From contig JAEBDY010000003.1 in assembly GCA_049997955.1 (NCBI GenBank), forward strand, positions 124,001 through 188,000: a DNA stretch of 64,000 nt, in the 5' to 3' direction. Shown one piece after another: positions 1 through 8,100 of the stretch (position 1 is the first letter of the stretch; each line of letters starts with the position of its first letter). The notes beneath the pieces are model-generated. The model ran no database searches. It was not told the DNA's origin and saw nothing but the letters and a program-made list of their open reading frames with translations. The translations under genes were made by a program, and so were the position numbers. Source of the stretch: Umezawaea sp049997955. GTDB taxonomy: Bacteria; Actinomycetota; Actinomycetes; Mycobacteriales; Pseudonocardiaceae.

Positions 1-400
1 GCACCAGGACGCGGAAGTCGATGAACTGCGGCAGCAGCTCCGGGTGGTCCAGCAGACCGTCCGGCACGGGAACCCGCGCGACGAGGTCGGTGAGCGGGGT
101 CTGCGCGAGCCGCGGGACGAACGCCGCCTCGGGGGTGGTCGCGTAGGAGGTGCCCGACTCGCTCAGCGCGCCCTTCGGCGGCTCGTGCACGAAGGTGGCA
201 GGCCCGTCGGTGACCTGCGCGGTCTTCAGCAGGTGGCGGACGGGGTAGCGGGGGCGCGACGCGAACAGCGGGAACGCCGCGGGGAGGTGCGTGCCGAAGG
301 GCACCACCAGGTCGCCCGCGGCCAGTGCCGTGCTGACGGCCGTCGAGAACACCTCGCCGGGCGTGCGGTCGAGGTCCGCGACGGTCAGGGTCCCTGTCAT
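1..400 (-). CDS. HK97-fold encapsulin-like shell protein (partial, N-terminal 133 codons)
   Basis: The gene starts at ATG 400, behind a good ribosome site (GAGGAG), and runs off the left edge. The visible N-terminal 133 residues look like an HK97-fold capsid protein: a helical start, then an LVVPFGTHLPAAFPLF stretch, a loop rich in Ser/Gly/Thr (SESGTSYATTPEAAF), and a segment VARVPVPDGLLDHPELLPQF followed by FIDFRVLV. The last parts match in order the E-loop, P-domain and spine-helix region of phage capsid and encapsulin proteins, where the usual text is E-G-x-x-K-P-E then V-P-V-S-x-E-L-L-x-D. There is no other phage gene nearby. It lies divergent to an amino-group carrier protein gene inside a biosynthetic cluster, which fits the natural-product (family 3) encapsulins better than a prophage. 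The family assignment is by eye and the C-terminal two thirds are not visible. Confidence 0.65.
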   Translation of the reverse strand, partial: MTGTLTVADLDRTPGEVFSTAVSTALAAGDLVVPFGTHLPAAFPLFASRPRYPVRHLLKTAQVTDGPATFVHEPPKGALSESGTSYATTPEAAFVPRLAQTPLTDLVARVPVPDGLLDHPELLPQFIDFRVLV

Positions 401-635
401 CTGCACTCCTCATTCGTTGCCGAAAAGCCTGTTGATGAGCTTAGGGATTTCCTCCCCGATTTTTACCGTCCGTGCCAGAAGCCCTGCTTATATTAATTGT
501 GATCATCGCTTATCGCTCCAGTTCATAAGGCGCCCGACATGTGTTGAGAAGGGGTGTTTATTGGATATTTTCACGTCCGGGGGTTAAATTCGTCCTATCC
601 GATCACGCACCGCAACACATTTGAGGGGCGAACCA
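401..635. promoter_or_regulatory. AT-rich divergent promoter region between shell-protein and carrier-protein genes
   Basis: This 235-bp gap separates two divergent genes and is much richer in A+T than its surroundings (about 440-600), as expected for two back-to-back promoters. It contains CGCTTATCGC near 507-516; the core CTTATCGC also occurs in the promoter modules at 10.1 and 16.3 kb. An 8-bp inverted pair, ATGTGTTG at 539-546 and CAACACAT at 613-620, lies 66 bp apart and may be chance. No exact promoter could be assigned. Confidence 0.4.
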
Positions 636-818
636 ATGCAGAAGACTGTGTACGGCGCCGAGTGCCCGGAATGCGCCGCTGAGGTGACCCTTGAGGCCGA
701 CGCACGGGTCAGCGAGATCGTCGAGTGCGTCGAGTGCCGCAGCGAGCTGGAGATCGAGTCCACCGAGCCCCCGACGCTGATCCTGGCGCCCGACGTCGAA
801 GAGGACTGGGGCGAGTAG
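636..818 (+). CDS. lysW: Amino-group carrier protein (LysW/AmCP family)
   Basis: This 60-residue acidic protein holds the alpha-amino group of an amino acid (usually glutamate or alpha-aminoadipate) on its C-terminal glutamate while partner enzymes modify the side chain. Two CxxC pairs, C10/C13 (CPEC) and C31/C34 (CVEC), form the zinc knuckle, and the protein ends in the family signature EDWGE, whose last Glu is the attachment point. ATG 636 is preferred over the upstream TTG at 621 because GAGGGG lies about 10 bases before it. It opens a rightward operon with its ligase (846) and a LysY-type reductase (1709). Primary lysine or arginine pathways in actinobacteria do not use this carrier, and a natural-product setting surrounds it, so a role in making an unusual amino acid is inferred. 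Confidence 0.93.
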   Translation: MQKTVYGAECPECAAEVTLEADARVSEIVECVECRSELEIESTEPPTLILAPDVEEDWGE

Positions 819-845
819 ATCACCACCCCGACGAGCAAGGGACGC

Positions 846-1712
846 ATGACGATGAATTCGGTAGCTCCCCGCCTCGGCATTCTCGCTTCCCGAGTGCGCT
901 TCGAGGAGAAAAGCATCATGACCGCGCTGGAGAAGCGCGGAGGCGAGTTCGAGCACCTTGACCCCAGGACGTTGTTCGTCGCAGGCGGCGGAACCTGGGC
1001 GGGGCCGGACTTCGTCATCAACCGAGAGGTCGGGCACTACCGCGCGCTCTACGCGGCGAGTGCCCTGGAATGCGCCGGGGTGACGGTGCTGAACACCGCC
1101 GCGGCGACGCACGTGAGCGGCGACAAGTGGCACACGTCGGCAGCCCTGCTCAAGGCCGGGCTGCCGACGCCGGCCACCACGCTCGCCGTGACGCCCGACG
1201 CGGCGCTCAAGGCGCTGGAGGAGATGGGCTACCCGGCCGTCATCAAGCCGCTGGTCGGCTCCTGGGGCCGGTTGGTCACCAAGGTCACCGACCGGGACGT
1301 GGCCACCGCGGTCCTGGAGCACATCGAGGCGCTGCCCTCGCCGCAGGCGCACATCGTGTACCTGCAGGCGCTGGTGAAGAAGGCGGACCGCGACATCCGC
1401 GTGGTCGTCGTCGGCGGGGAACCGCTGGGCGCCACGCACCGCAGGGGAGACGAGTGGCGCACGAACGTCGCTCGTGGCGCCGTGAGCGAGATCTGCCCGC
1501 TCACGGACGAGATCACGGACCTCGCGACCAGGGCCGCCGCCGCGGTCGGCGCGGACATCGCCGGGGTCGACCTGATCGAGGACGAGGAAGGACGCCTTAC
1601 CGTGCTCGAAGTCAACGACCGGGTGGAGTTCAGGGGCTTCCAGAGCGCCCACCCCGATGTCGACGTGGCCGCCCGGATCGTGGACCTGCTGCTCGCGAGG
1701 GCCGGGTCGTGA
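846..1712 (+). CDS. lysX: LysX-type ATP-grasp ligase (carrier protein-amino acid ligase)
   Basis: A 288-residue RimK/LysX-family ATP-grasp enzyme. It should use ATP to join the alpha-amino group of an amino acid to the C-terminal glutamate of the carrier protein encoded just upstream. Visible features are the N-terminal GILASRVRFEEKSI segment, the central ATP-grasp lysine region (YPAVIKPLVGSWGR), the acidic GVDLIEDEEG strand and the metal-binding LEVNDRVEF near the C-terminus, where LysX/ArgX proteins have EVNHTMEF. The start has AAGGG at 838-842; ATG 852 is an alternative. The stop overlaps the GTG of the next gene (GTGA), so translation is probably coupled. Whether glutamate or aminoadipate is the substrate cannot be read from the sequence. 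Confidence 0.9.
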   Translation: MTMNSVAPRLGILASRVRFEEKSIMTALEKRGGEFEHLDPRTLFVAGGGTWAGPDFVINREVGHYRALYAASALECAGVTVLNTAAATHVSGDKWHTSAALLKAGLPTPATTLAVTPDAALKALEEMGYPAVIKPLVGSWGRLVTKVTDRDVATAVLEHIEALPSPQAHIVYLQALVKKADRDIRVVVVGGEPLGATHRRGDEWRTNVARGAVSEICPLTDEITDLATRAAAAVGADIAGVDLIEDEEGRLTVLEVNDRVEFRGFQSAHPDVDVAARIVDLLLARAGS

Positions 1713-2734
1713 TCAGGGTGGCGGTGCTCGGAGCCGCGGGCTACATCGGCGGCGAGCTGCTGCGCGTGCTCATCTCCCACCCCGACGTCGAGCTGGCCGC
1801 GGCCACGTCCCGCAGCCTGCACGGCCGCCAGATCGACGGCGTGCACCCCAACCTGCGGGGCCGCACCCGGCTCACCTTCAGCCCCGAGGACCAGCTGGAC
1901 CACTACGACGTCCTGTTCCTCGCCACCCCGCACCGGGAGACCATGGCGCGGATGCCGGAGTTCCTCGGTCTCGCGAAGACGGTCATCGACCTGTCCGGCG
2001 ACTTCCGCCTGGGCTCCACGGACACCTACGAGAGCTACTACGGCGTGCCGCACACGGCGCCGGAGCTGCTCGACACGTTCGTCACCGGCCTGCCCGAGCT
2101 GCACCGCGACGCGCTGCGCACGGCCGACCGGATCAGCGTGCCGGGCTGCATGGCCAGCGCGGGCATCCTGTCGCTGACCCCGTTGGCCAAGGCCGGTCTC
2201 ATCACCGGCGAGGTCACGGTCGACGCCCGCACCGGGTCCAGCGGGTCCGGCGCGAAGGCGGGCGCCGAGAACCTGCACGCCGAGCGCAGCGGCGCGCTGC
2301 GCGTCTTCGCCCCCACCCGGCACCGGCACGAGGCGGAGATCTCGCAGTCGACCGGCCTGCCGATCCGCATGACGGCCACGGGAGTCGAGGCGGTGCGCGG
2401 CGTCCAGCTGCTGTGCCGCGCCCGGCTCGCCGACGGCGCTGACGAGCGGGCCATCCGCACCGCGTACCGCCTGGCCTACGGGGGCGAACCCTTCGTCCGC
2501 GTGGTCGCGCAGCGGCGCGGCATGCACCGCTTCCCCGACGCGAAGATCCTGTCCGGCTCGAACTTCTGCGACGTCGGCTTCGCGCTGGACGCGGGCTCGC
2601 CGCACGTCACGGTGATCTCGGCGCTGGACAACCTCGTCAAGGGCGGGGCGGGCAACGCCGTGCAGTGCATGAACGTCCGCTACGGACTGCCCGAGCGCCA
2701 CGGCCTCGAGTTCACCGGCCTGCACCCGAACTGA
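1709..2734 (+). CDS. lysY: LysY/ArgC-type carrier-bound acyl-phosphate reductase
   Basis: A 341-residue NADPH-dependent reductase of the N-acetyl-gamma-glutamyl-phosphate reductase family. It begins with a Rossmann motif (GAAGYIGGELL) and carries the catalytic cysteine C147 in SVPGCMASAG; the dimerisation domain follows, with GSNFCDVGF and NLVKGGAGNAVQC as in ArgC/LysY. The expected reaction is reduction of carrier-bound glutamyl phosphate to the semialdehyde. It starts at GTG 1709, overlapping lysX by four bases. Its partner kinase (LysZ/ArgB type) is not in this window; it may lie left of position 1 or be borrowed from arginine synthesis. Neighbours show it is not part of an arg operon. Confidence 0.88.
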   Translation: MIRVAVLGAAGYIGGELLRVLISHPDVELAAATSRSLHGRQIDGVHPNLRGRTRLTFSPEDQLDHYDVLFLATPHRETMARMPEFLGLAKTVIDLSGDFRLGSTDTYESYYGVPHTAPELLDTFVTGLPELHRDALRTADRISVPGCMASAGILSLTPLAKAGLITGEVTVDARTGSSGSGAKAGAENLHAERSGALRVFAPTRHRHEAEISQSTGLPIRMTATGVEAVRGVQLLCRARLADGADERAIRTAYRLAYGGEPFVRVVAQRRGMHRFPDAKILSGSNFCDVGFALDAGSPHVTVISALDNLVKGGAGNAVQCMNVRYGLPERHGLEFTGLHPN

Positions 2735-2769
2735 TCCCCGAGATCGACACAGGGCGAAAGGACAAAGGC

Positions 2770-3630
2770 ATGAGCAGCAGCACGTTCGCGCTGCCTGGCA
2801 CGACCTCCGCGCAGGACCTCCCCGACCTCCGGGAGGTCGCGGCGCGGATTCGGGAACACGTCGTGAACATGTGCGCCGGTCCCGAAGGCGGGCACGTGGG
2901 TGGCTCGATGTCGCTCGTCGAGATCCTCGCCACCCTCTACTTCCGCGTCATGCTCGTCGACCCGCAGTTCCCGGCGTCGCCGGACCGCGACGTGCTGCTG
3001 CTCAGCAAGGGGCACGGCGGGATCGGCCTGTACGCCACGCTCTGCGAGGCCGGGTTCTTCCCGGCCTCGGTGCTGGCGGACTACGGCCTGCAGGGCGGTT
3101 CGCTGATGGCGCACCCGAACACCGAGCTGCCGGGCGTCGAGATGCCGACCGGTTCGCTGGGCCACGGCCTCGCGCTGGGCATCGGTTTCGCGCTCGCCAC
3201 GAGGCTGGACGAGAGCGACCGCCGCACATTCGTGGTCATGGGCGACGGCGAGCTCCAGGAGGGCTCGGTGTGGGAGGCGGCCTCGGTGGCGTCGTCGCAG
3301 AAGCTCGACAACCTGATCGCGGTGGTCGACCGCAACGGGCTGCAGATCACCGGCGGCACCCACGAGGTCAACGACCTGGAGCCGCTCGCCGACCGCTGGC
3401 GCGCCTTCGGCTGGCGGGTGTTCGAAGTGGATGGTCACGACATCGACGCGCTGACCGGGGTCCTGTCGGCGGCGCCCGCCGAGGGCAGGCCGACCGTGGT
3501 CATCGCGCGCACCGTCAAGGGCAAGGGCCTGCCGGTGGTGGAGAACCAGATCCGCAGCCACTACGCGAAGTTGGGCGACCGGCAGCGCCGTTCGGCGCTG
3601 GCGGCGCTCCAGAAGGGACAGCGGTCATGA
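2770..3630 (+). CDS. Transketolase, N-terminal (TPP pyrophosphate-binding) subunit
   Basis: A 286-residue stand-alone N-terminal half of a split transketolase. The thiamine diphosphate site is seen as GDGELQEGSVWEAA followed by AVVDRNG, and the entry HVGGSMS, LSKGHG and GSLGHGLALG motifs are those of the transketolase first domain. It pairs with the C-terminal subunit that starts inside its stop codon (ATGA). In azinomycin/vazabitide-type clusters a split transketolase adds a two-carbon ketol unit to the carrier-bound glutamate semialdehyde, and the position right after the LysW/X/Y genes suggests the same here (inference). It is too well paired with the cluster to be the housekeeping enzyme, which is normally one polypeptide. 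Confidence 0.92.
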   Translation: MSSSTFALPGTTSAQDLPDLREVAARIREHVVNMCAGPEGGHVGGSMSLVEILATLYFRVMLVDPQFPASPDRDVLLLSKGHGGIGLYATLCEAGFFPASVLADYGLQGGSLMAHPNTELPGVEMPTGSLGHGLALGIGFALATRLDESDRRTFVVMGDGELQEGSVWEAASVASSQKLDNLIAVVDRNGLQITGGTHEVNDLEPLADRWRAFGWRVFEVDGHDIDALTGVLSAAPAEGRPTVVIARTVKGKGLPVVENQIRSHYAKLGDRQRRSALAALQKGQRS

Positions 3631-4568
3631 CTGCTGCGGTGAAGGTTCTGTCGTCGAGGGAGGTGTATCGCGACATCGTCGCGGAGCTGCTTCCCCGCGA
3701 CGAGCGGATGATCTGCCTCGACACCGACACCGGTCTGTTCGGCGGCGTCGACTTCGGCGCCGCGGCCAACCGGTACGTGAACATCGGCATCGCCGAGCAC
3801 ACCCTGATGGGTGCGGCGGCGGGGCTCGCGAAGGAGGGTCGCCTGCCGTTCGTCAACACGATGGCGGCGTTCGCCTGTTCACGGGCGATCGAGGCGGTCA
3901 AGATCGACATCGCCTACAACAACCTGCCCGTCCGCATCGCCGCCACCCACTCCGGGGTGTCGGCGGGACACCTGGGCCCCACGCACCACGCGCTGGAGGA
4001 CCTGGCGGCGATGCGGACGCTGCCGAACATGACGGTGATCGTCCCCGCCGACGCCGCGTCGACCGACGCCCTGGTGCGGCAAGCGCTTGCGCTGCCCGGA
4101 CCCGTGTACCTCCGGCTCGGCCGCAACGCCACGCCCGACCTGCCCGCCGGTCCGCCGGTGAAGCTCGGCGAGGCCCAGGTGCTGAGGCAGGGCACGGACA
4201 TCACGATCGCCGCCTGCGGCTCGTACCCGGTCCTCGCCGCGATCGAGGCGGCGGAACTCCTGGAGGCGCAGGGCATCGAGGCCACCGTGCTGCACGTGCA
4301 CACGGTGAAGCCGCTGGACACCGCGACCCTCGCGGCCGCCGCGGGCTTCACCGGCACGGTGATCACCGTCGAGGAGCACTGGCGCACCGGCGGTTTCGGC
4401 GCGGCGGTGGCCGAGGCGCTCACCGAACTGCTGCCCGTCCGGGTGCACCGGATGGGGCTGCCCGACCGCTTCGTCGGCGTCTCCGGTTCGCAGCGCTACC
4501 TGCTCGAACGGGCGGGCGTCACCGCGGCCGCCATCGCCGAGCGCGCCAAGTCGAGCCTGAAGGGTTGA
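3627..4568 (+). CDS. Transketolase, C-terminal subunit
   Basis: A 313-residue partner of the upstream subunit, holding the pyrimidine-binding and C-terminal domains. The catalytic glutamate that activates the thiamine cofactor is E57 in NIGIAEHTLMGAAAG; the phosphate-recognition stretch THSGVSAGHLGPTHH follows, and a C-terminal domain with VEEHWRTGGFGAAV ends the protein, as in split transketolases and DXS-like proteins. The four-base overlap with the N-terminal subunit implies equal translation and complex formation. Its likely job is transfer of a C2 unit from a ketose phosphate to the carrier-bound aldehyde; donor and acceptor are inferred from known carrier-protein pathways. Confidence 0.91.
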   Translation: MTAAVKVLSSREVYRDIVAELLPRDERMICLDTDTGLFGGVDFGAAANRYVNIGIAEHTLMGAAAGLAKEGRLPFVNTMAAFACSRAIEAVKIDIAYNNLPVRIAATHSGVSAGHLGPTHHALEDLAAMRTLPNMTVIVPADAASTDALVRQALALPGPVYLRLGRNATPDLPAGPPVKLGEAQVLRQGTDITIAACGSYPVLAAIEAAELLEAQGIEATVLHVHTVKPLDTATLAAAAGFTGTVITVEEHWRTGGFGAAVAEALTELLPVRVHRMGLPDRFVGVSGSQRYLLERAGVTAAAIAERAKSSLKG

Positions 4569-4573
4569 GGACC

Positions 4574-6184
4574 ATGAACGACGTCTACAGGTCCGCGGGG
4601 TGGTGGCGCGACGAGACGATCCTCGACGACCTCCGGCGCGCGGTCTCCGCCACGCCGGACAAGACAGCCCTGGTGTGCTACCAGGGCAGCGGGACCGGGT
4701 CGTTCGGCCCGGTCTCCCTGACCTACCGCGAACTCGGCGACAAGGTCGAGCGCATCGCGGGCAACCTGCACCGGCTCGGCGTGCGCCACGGCGACGTGGT
4801 CACGTTGCAGCTGCCCAACACCTGGCAGCTGGTGGCGCTGATCCTGGCGTGCGCCCGGATCGGCGCCGTCGCGGGACCCGTCGTCCCGATCATGCGGCGG
4901 CGCGAGGTGGAGTTCACGACCCGGCTCACGGGGAGCCCGGTCTACATCGCCTCCGCGTCGTTCCGGAAGTTCGACTACGCGGAGATGAGCGCCGAGGTCA
5001 AGGCCGCCGTTCCGACGCTGCGCCACCGGATCCTCCTCGGTGGCGGCGGGACCGACGGCGCGCTCGACTTCGACCGGGAACTGCTGGATCGCGAGTCGAG
5101 CCTGGACGGTGCCGTCGAGGCCGGTCCGGACGACCTGGCGCAGGTGATGTTCACGTCCGGCACAACCGGTGAGCCCAAGGGCGTGGTGCACAGCCACAAC
5201 ACGCTGTACGCGATGAACAAGGCCCAGGCCGATGTGCTGCACCTCTCCGCCTCCGAGGTGACGGCCATGGGGTCCCCGACGACCCACCAGGCCGGTTACA
5301 CGTGGAACCTGGTCATGCCGCTGCTGCTGGGCGCGACCTCGGTGCACGTGGACCACTGGGACGCGCGGGTGATGCTGAAGATCCTGCAGGAGCAGGGGGT
5401 CACGTTCTTCATGGGCGCGCCACCGTTCCTGTCGGACCTCGTCAACTGGCAGAAGGAGACCCCGTACGACCTGTCCGCGCTGCACACGTTCTGCACCGGC
5501 AGCGCGCCCATCGCGCCGCTGCTGGTCGAGCAGGCGCGCGACGTCCTCGGGTGCAGGCTCTACGCGCTGTGGGGCATGACGGAGAACGGCTGCGTCACGA
5601 TCACCCGTCCCGAGGAGCCCGTGATGCGGGCGGCCGAGAGCGACGGCACCGCCGTGGACGGCATGGAGGTCCGGATCGTCGACCGCGACTTCGGCGGTCC
5701 GGTCCGAAGTGGACACGCGGGCCTGCTCCAGGTGCGGGGATCGCAGCAGTGCCTCGGCTACTACCGCCGCGAGGACGTCTACGCGAAGTGCGTGACCGAC
5801 GACGGCTGGTTCGACACCGGCGACCTGGCCCGCGACGACGGCCACGGCGGCATCCGGATCACCGGCCGCGTCAAGGACCTCATCATGCGCGGCGCGGAGA
5901 ACATCCCGGCCATCGAGGTCGAGGCGGCGCTGCTGCGGCACGAGGCCGTGCGGGACGTGGCCGTCGTCGGCTACCCGGACGAGCGGCTCGGCGAGCGCGC
6001 GTGCGCGGTGCTGGTGACCGGCGGAGTCACGCTGACGATGGACGACGTCCAGTCCCACCTGGACGGCCTCGGCATGGCGAAGCACTACTGGCCGGAGCGC
6101 CTGGAATTCGCTTCCGCATTGCCGAGAACACCTTCCGGAAAGATCCAGAAATTCGCCCTGCGCGACCAGATCCGAACCCGGTAG
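4574..6184 (+). CDS. AMP-forming acyl-CoA/acyl-ACP ligase
   Basis: A 536-residue ANL-superfamily enzyme that activates a carboxylic acid with ATP and passes it to CoA or a carrier. The adenylation motifs are complete: VMFTSGTTGEPKGVVHSH, LYALWGMTENG, WFDTGDLARDD, GRVKDLIMRGAENI and the catalytic lysine in PRTPSGKIQKF. The layout resembles cyclohexanecarboxylate/medium-chain acyl-CoA ligases. It follows the transketolase genes after a five-base gap, and the next gene is an acyl-CoA dehydrogenase eight bases on, so the two probably act in sequence: activation, then alpha,beta-desaturation. The acid itself is not evident. Confidence 0.88.
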   Translation: MNDVYRSAGWWRDETILDDLRRAVSATPDKTALVCYQGSGTGSFGPVSLTYRELGDKVERIAGNLHRLGVRHGDVVTLQLPNTWQLVALILACARIGAVAGPVVPIMRRREVEFTTRLTGSPVYIASASFRKFDYAEMSAEVKAAVPTLRHRILLGGGGTDGALDFDRELLDRESSLDGAVEAGPDDLAQVMFTSGTTGEPKGVVHSHNTLYAMNKAQADVLHLSASEVTAMGSPTTHQAGYTWNLVMPLLLGATSVHVDHWDARVMLKILQEQGVTFFMGAPPFLSDLVNWQKETPYDLSALHTFCTGSAPIAPLLVEQARDVLGCRLYALWGMTENGCVTITRPEEPVMRAAESDGTAVDGMEVRIVDRDFGGPVRSGHAGLLQVRGSQQCLGYYRREDVYAKCVTDDGWFDTGDLARDDGHGGIRITGRVKDLIMRGAENIPAIEVEAALLRHEAVRDVAVVGYPDERLGERACAVLVTGGVTLTMDDVQSHLDGLGMAKHYWPERLEFASALPRTPSGKIQKFALRDQIRTR

Positions 6185-6192
6185 GAGGGGTA

Positions 6193-7338
6193 ATGGATTT
6201 CGAGTTCACCGCCGAGCAGAAGGCGTTCGCCAAGAGCGTCGCGGACTTCGCGGCCGAGAAGATCGCTCCGTTCCGCCACGAGAACGACGTGCGGGGCGCC
6301 TACCGCGAGGGGCAGTTGGCGGACATCGCCGCGGAGGGGTTGTTCGGGCTGCGGGTGCCCGCGGCCTACGGCGGGAGCGAGCTCGACGCGGTGAGCGCCG
6401 GCATCGCCCTGGAGGAGCTCGCGGCGGCCGACCTCACGGTCTGCTTCCCGGTCCTCAACGCCGCGCTCGTGGCGGGCGTGCTGGCCGCCAACGGCACCCC
6501 TGAGCAGCTGGGCCGGTGGCTGCCGCCGATCGCGTCCGGCGAGGCCGTCGTCGCCGTGTGCCTCACCGAGCCGGACCACGGCACGGACGCGGCGAACATC
6601 GTGATGACGGCCGAGCCCGATGGCGACGGATGGGTGCTGAGCGGCGTGAAGGCGTCGATCATGGCCACCGCGTACTCCACGCACGGCCTGGTGTTCGCCC
6701 GCACCGGCGGCCCCGGCGCGCACGGCGTCACGGCGTTCTACGTGGGCCTGGACGACCCGCGCGTGACCAAGGAGCGGCTCAACGACCTCGGCTGCCGGGC
6801 CGGTGGGCGCGGCAACCTGGTGTTCGACGGGCTGCGCGTCGGCCCGGAGGACGTCGTGGGCGGTCTCGGCGTCGGGTTCGTCGAGGTCATGCGCGGTTTC
6901 GGGTTCTCCCGCGCGCTGATCGCGCTGATGGCGATCGCCCTCGGGAGGGTGGCGATCGACGAGGCCATCGCCCACGCGTCCCGGCGCGAGGCGTTCGGCC
7001 AGGCGCTGTCGAGGTTCCAGTCGGTCGCGTTCCCGCTGGTGGAGCACGCGACGCTGCTGCACGCGGCTCGTCTGCTGTCCTACCAGGGCTTGACCAAGGC
7101 GGACGAGGGTCTCGACCCGCGGCTGCCGTCGAACATGGCCAAGTGGTGGGCGCCGAAGGCCTCCGTGGAGGCGGTGCACCAGGCGCTGCTGGTGATGGGG
7201 CACTTCGGCTGGAGCGAGGACGGTCCGATCGCGCAGCGGCTGCGCGACGTGATCGGGATGCAGCTAGCCGACGGGACCGCGGCGGCCACGAAGCTGGTCG
7301 TGGCCCGGCACCTGTTCGGCAAGGAACTCGCGCCGTGA
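6193..7338 (+). CDS. Acyl-CoA dehydrogenase family protein
   Basis: A 381-residue flavoprotein with the three usual parts: an N-terminal helical domain (DFEFTAEQKAFAKSVADF), a middle beta domain (VCLTEPDHGTDAAN, then an FDGLRV strand) and a C-terminal helical domain (RREAFGQALSRFQSV). The catalytic base position, usually a glutamate in a Y-E-G-T-x-x-I context, reads A-D-G-T-A-A-A here, so aspartate or a base from elsewhere may serve. It is the last gene of the first rightward operon. It likely desaturates the acyl thioester made by the preceding ligase, either on CoA or on a carrier. Confidence 0.85.
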   Translation: MDFEFTAEQKAFAKSVADFAAEKIAPFRHENDVRGAYREGQLADIAAEGLFGLRVPAAYGGSELDAVSAGIALEELAAADLTVCFPVLNAALVAGVLAANGTPEQLGRWLPPIASGEAVVAVCLTEPDHGTDAANIVMTAEPDGDGWVLSGVKASIMATAYSTHGLVFARTGGPGAHGVTAFYVGLDDPRVTKERLNDLGCRAGGRGNLVFDGLRVGPEDVVGGLGVGFVEVMRGFGFSRALIALMAIALGRVAIDEAIAHASRREAFGQALSRFQSVAFPLVEHATLLHAARLLSYQGLTKADEGLDPRLPSNMAKWWAPKASVEAVHQALLVMGHFGWSEDGPIAQRLRDVIGMQLADGTAAATKLVVARHLFGKELAP

Positions 7339-7400
7339 CGTCCTGAATTCTTCAGGTTGTTCGGCGTGAAATATGCATGTTCTTTTGATGATTGGTGCCC

Positions 7401-7423
7401 TGGTTGGGATTGTTCGCCAACCA
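7401..7423. terminator. Weak hairpin after the carrier-protein operon
   Basis: A 7-bp stem, TGGTTGG with CCAACCA around a nine-base loop, lies in the 141-bp gap between the acyl-CoA dehydrogenase stop and the convergent CGNR gene. There is no T-run, so termination here is only a guess. Confidence 0.3.
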
Positions 7424-7479
7424 CATACTTGATTTCCACCAGAGATCGGTATGTCGGCGTCGAGGGGAGTTCGGCAGTG

Positions 7480-8049
7480 TCAGCCTTGATCGCGCTTCGC
7501 CTGCCGGTAGACGCGCATCTTCGCCCGCGTTCCGCAGACGGCCATCGAGCACCAGCGGCTCGCCCGGTTGCGGGAGCGGTCGTAGAAGGCCCACTCGCAC
7601 CGGTGCTCCTGGCAGGCCTTCAAGCGCTGCCAGGAGCCGTCGGTGACGGCTCCCACCACGGACGCCAGCACGATGCCCAGCGCGCCGCGCACGTCGGACT
7701 GCGCCGGTGCGAGGCCGGGACCGCCGTCGTCGCCGAACTTCACGACCAGCGGGCAGTCGCGGGCGATGTGCTCGAACGTCCGGTGCGCCGCGGGGTCGGG
7801 CTCCCCGCCGTTGTTCTCCCGCAGCAGCGCGCGCAGCGATTCCCGCAGCGCCACGGCGTCCTGGCGGTCCAGGTCGTCCGGCCGCGCGCCGGAGAAGCCG
7901 TTGCGGTCGAGCCAGCCGCCGAGGCCGTCGGCGGTCTCGAACTCGTCCGGGCCGAACTCGACGTTGACGCTGTTGACGAACGACTGCACCAGCGCGAGCC
8001 CGCCCGGCGCCTCTTCCCTGTCCCCTGGCTGTTTCTTCACCCCGACCAT
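7480..8049 (-). CDS. CGNR zinc-finger (ABATE-domain) putative transcriptional regulator
   Basis: About 189 residues. The C-terminus holds the zinc finger of the CGNR family: RLKACQEHRCEWAFYD, then SRWCSMAVCGTRAK, with cysteines spaced as in a treble-clef finger; the name-giving CGNR reads CGTR here. The N-terminal half is the stress-linked ABATE region. Such proteins are thought to be DNA-binding regulators. ATG 8049 is used; a TTG at 8061 in frame is possible, and no strong ribosome site is seen for either. The gene sits between the carrier-protein operon and the exporter, with a perfect inverted repeat 50 bases upstream of its start, which suggests local control of the exporter or self-control. 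Confidence 0.8.
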   Translation of the reverse strand: MVGVKKQPGDREEAPGGLALVQSFVNSVNVEFGPDEFETADGLGGWLDRNGFSGARPDDLDRQDAVALRESLRALLRENNGGEPDPAAHRTFEHIARDCPLVVKFGDDGGPGLAPAQSDVRGALGIVLASVVGAVTDGSWQRLKACQEHRCEWAFYDRSRNRASRWCSMAVCGTRAKMRVYRQAKRDQG

Positions 8050-8100
8050 GTTACTGGTCAAACGGGTTCGCCGGGAGTGACGATCTCACGTAACCGCACT

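Noticed and set aside
1..400. Prophage origin for the HK97-fold gene
   Set aside because: No integrase, portal, terminase or tail gene is visible and the neighbour is a biosynthetic operon; the left flank would be needed to settle it.
539..620. Inverted pair ATGTGTTG/CAACACAT upstream of lysW
   Set aside because: The 66-bp separation is long for an operator or hairpin; chance in an AT-rich stretch is as likely.
1229..2725. Open frame of 498 codons on the minus strand opposite lysX/lysY
   Set aside because: Low-complexity, Arg/Ala/Gly-rich translation; the plus strand carries clear LysX and LysY motifs.
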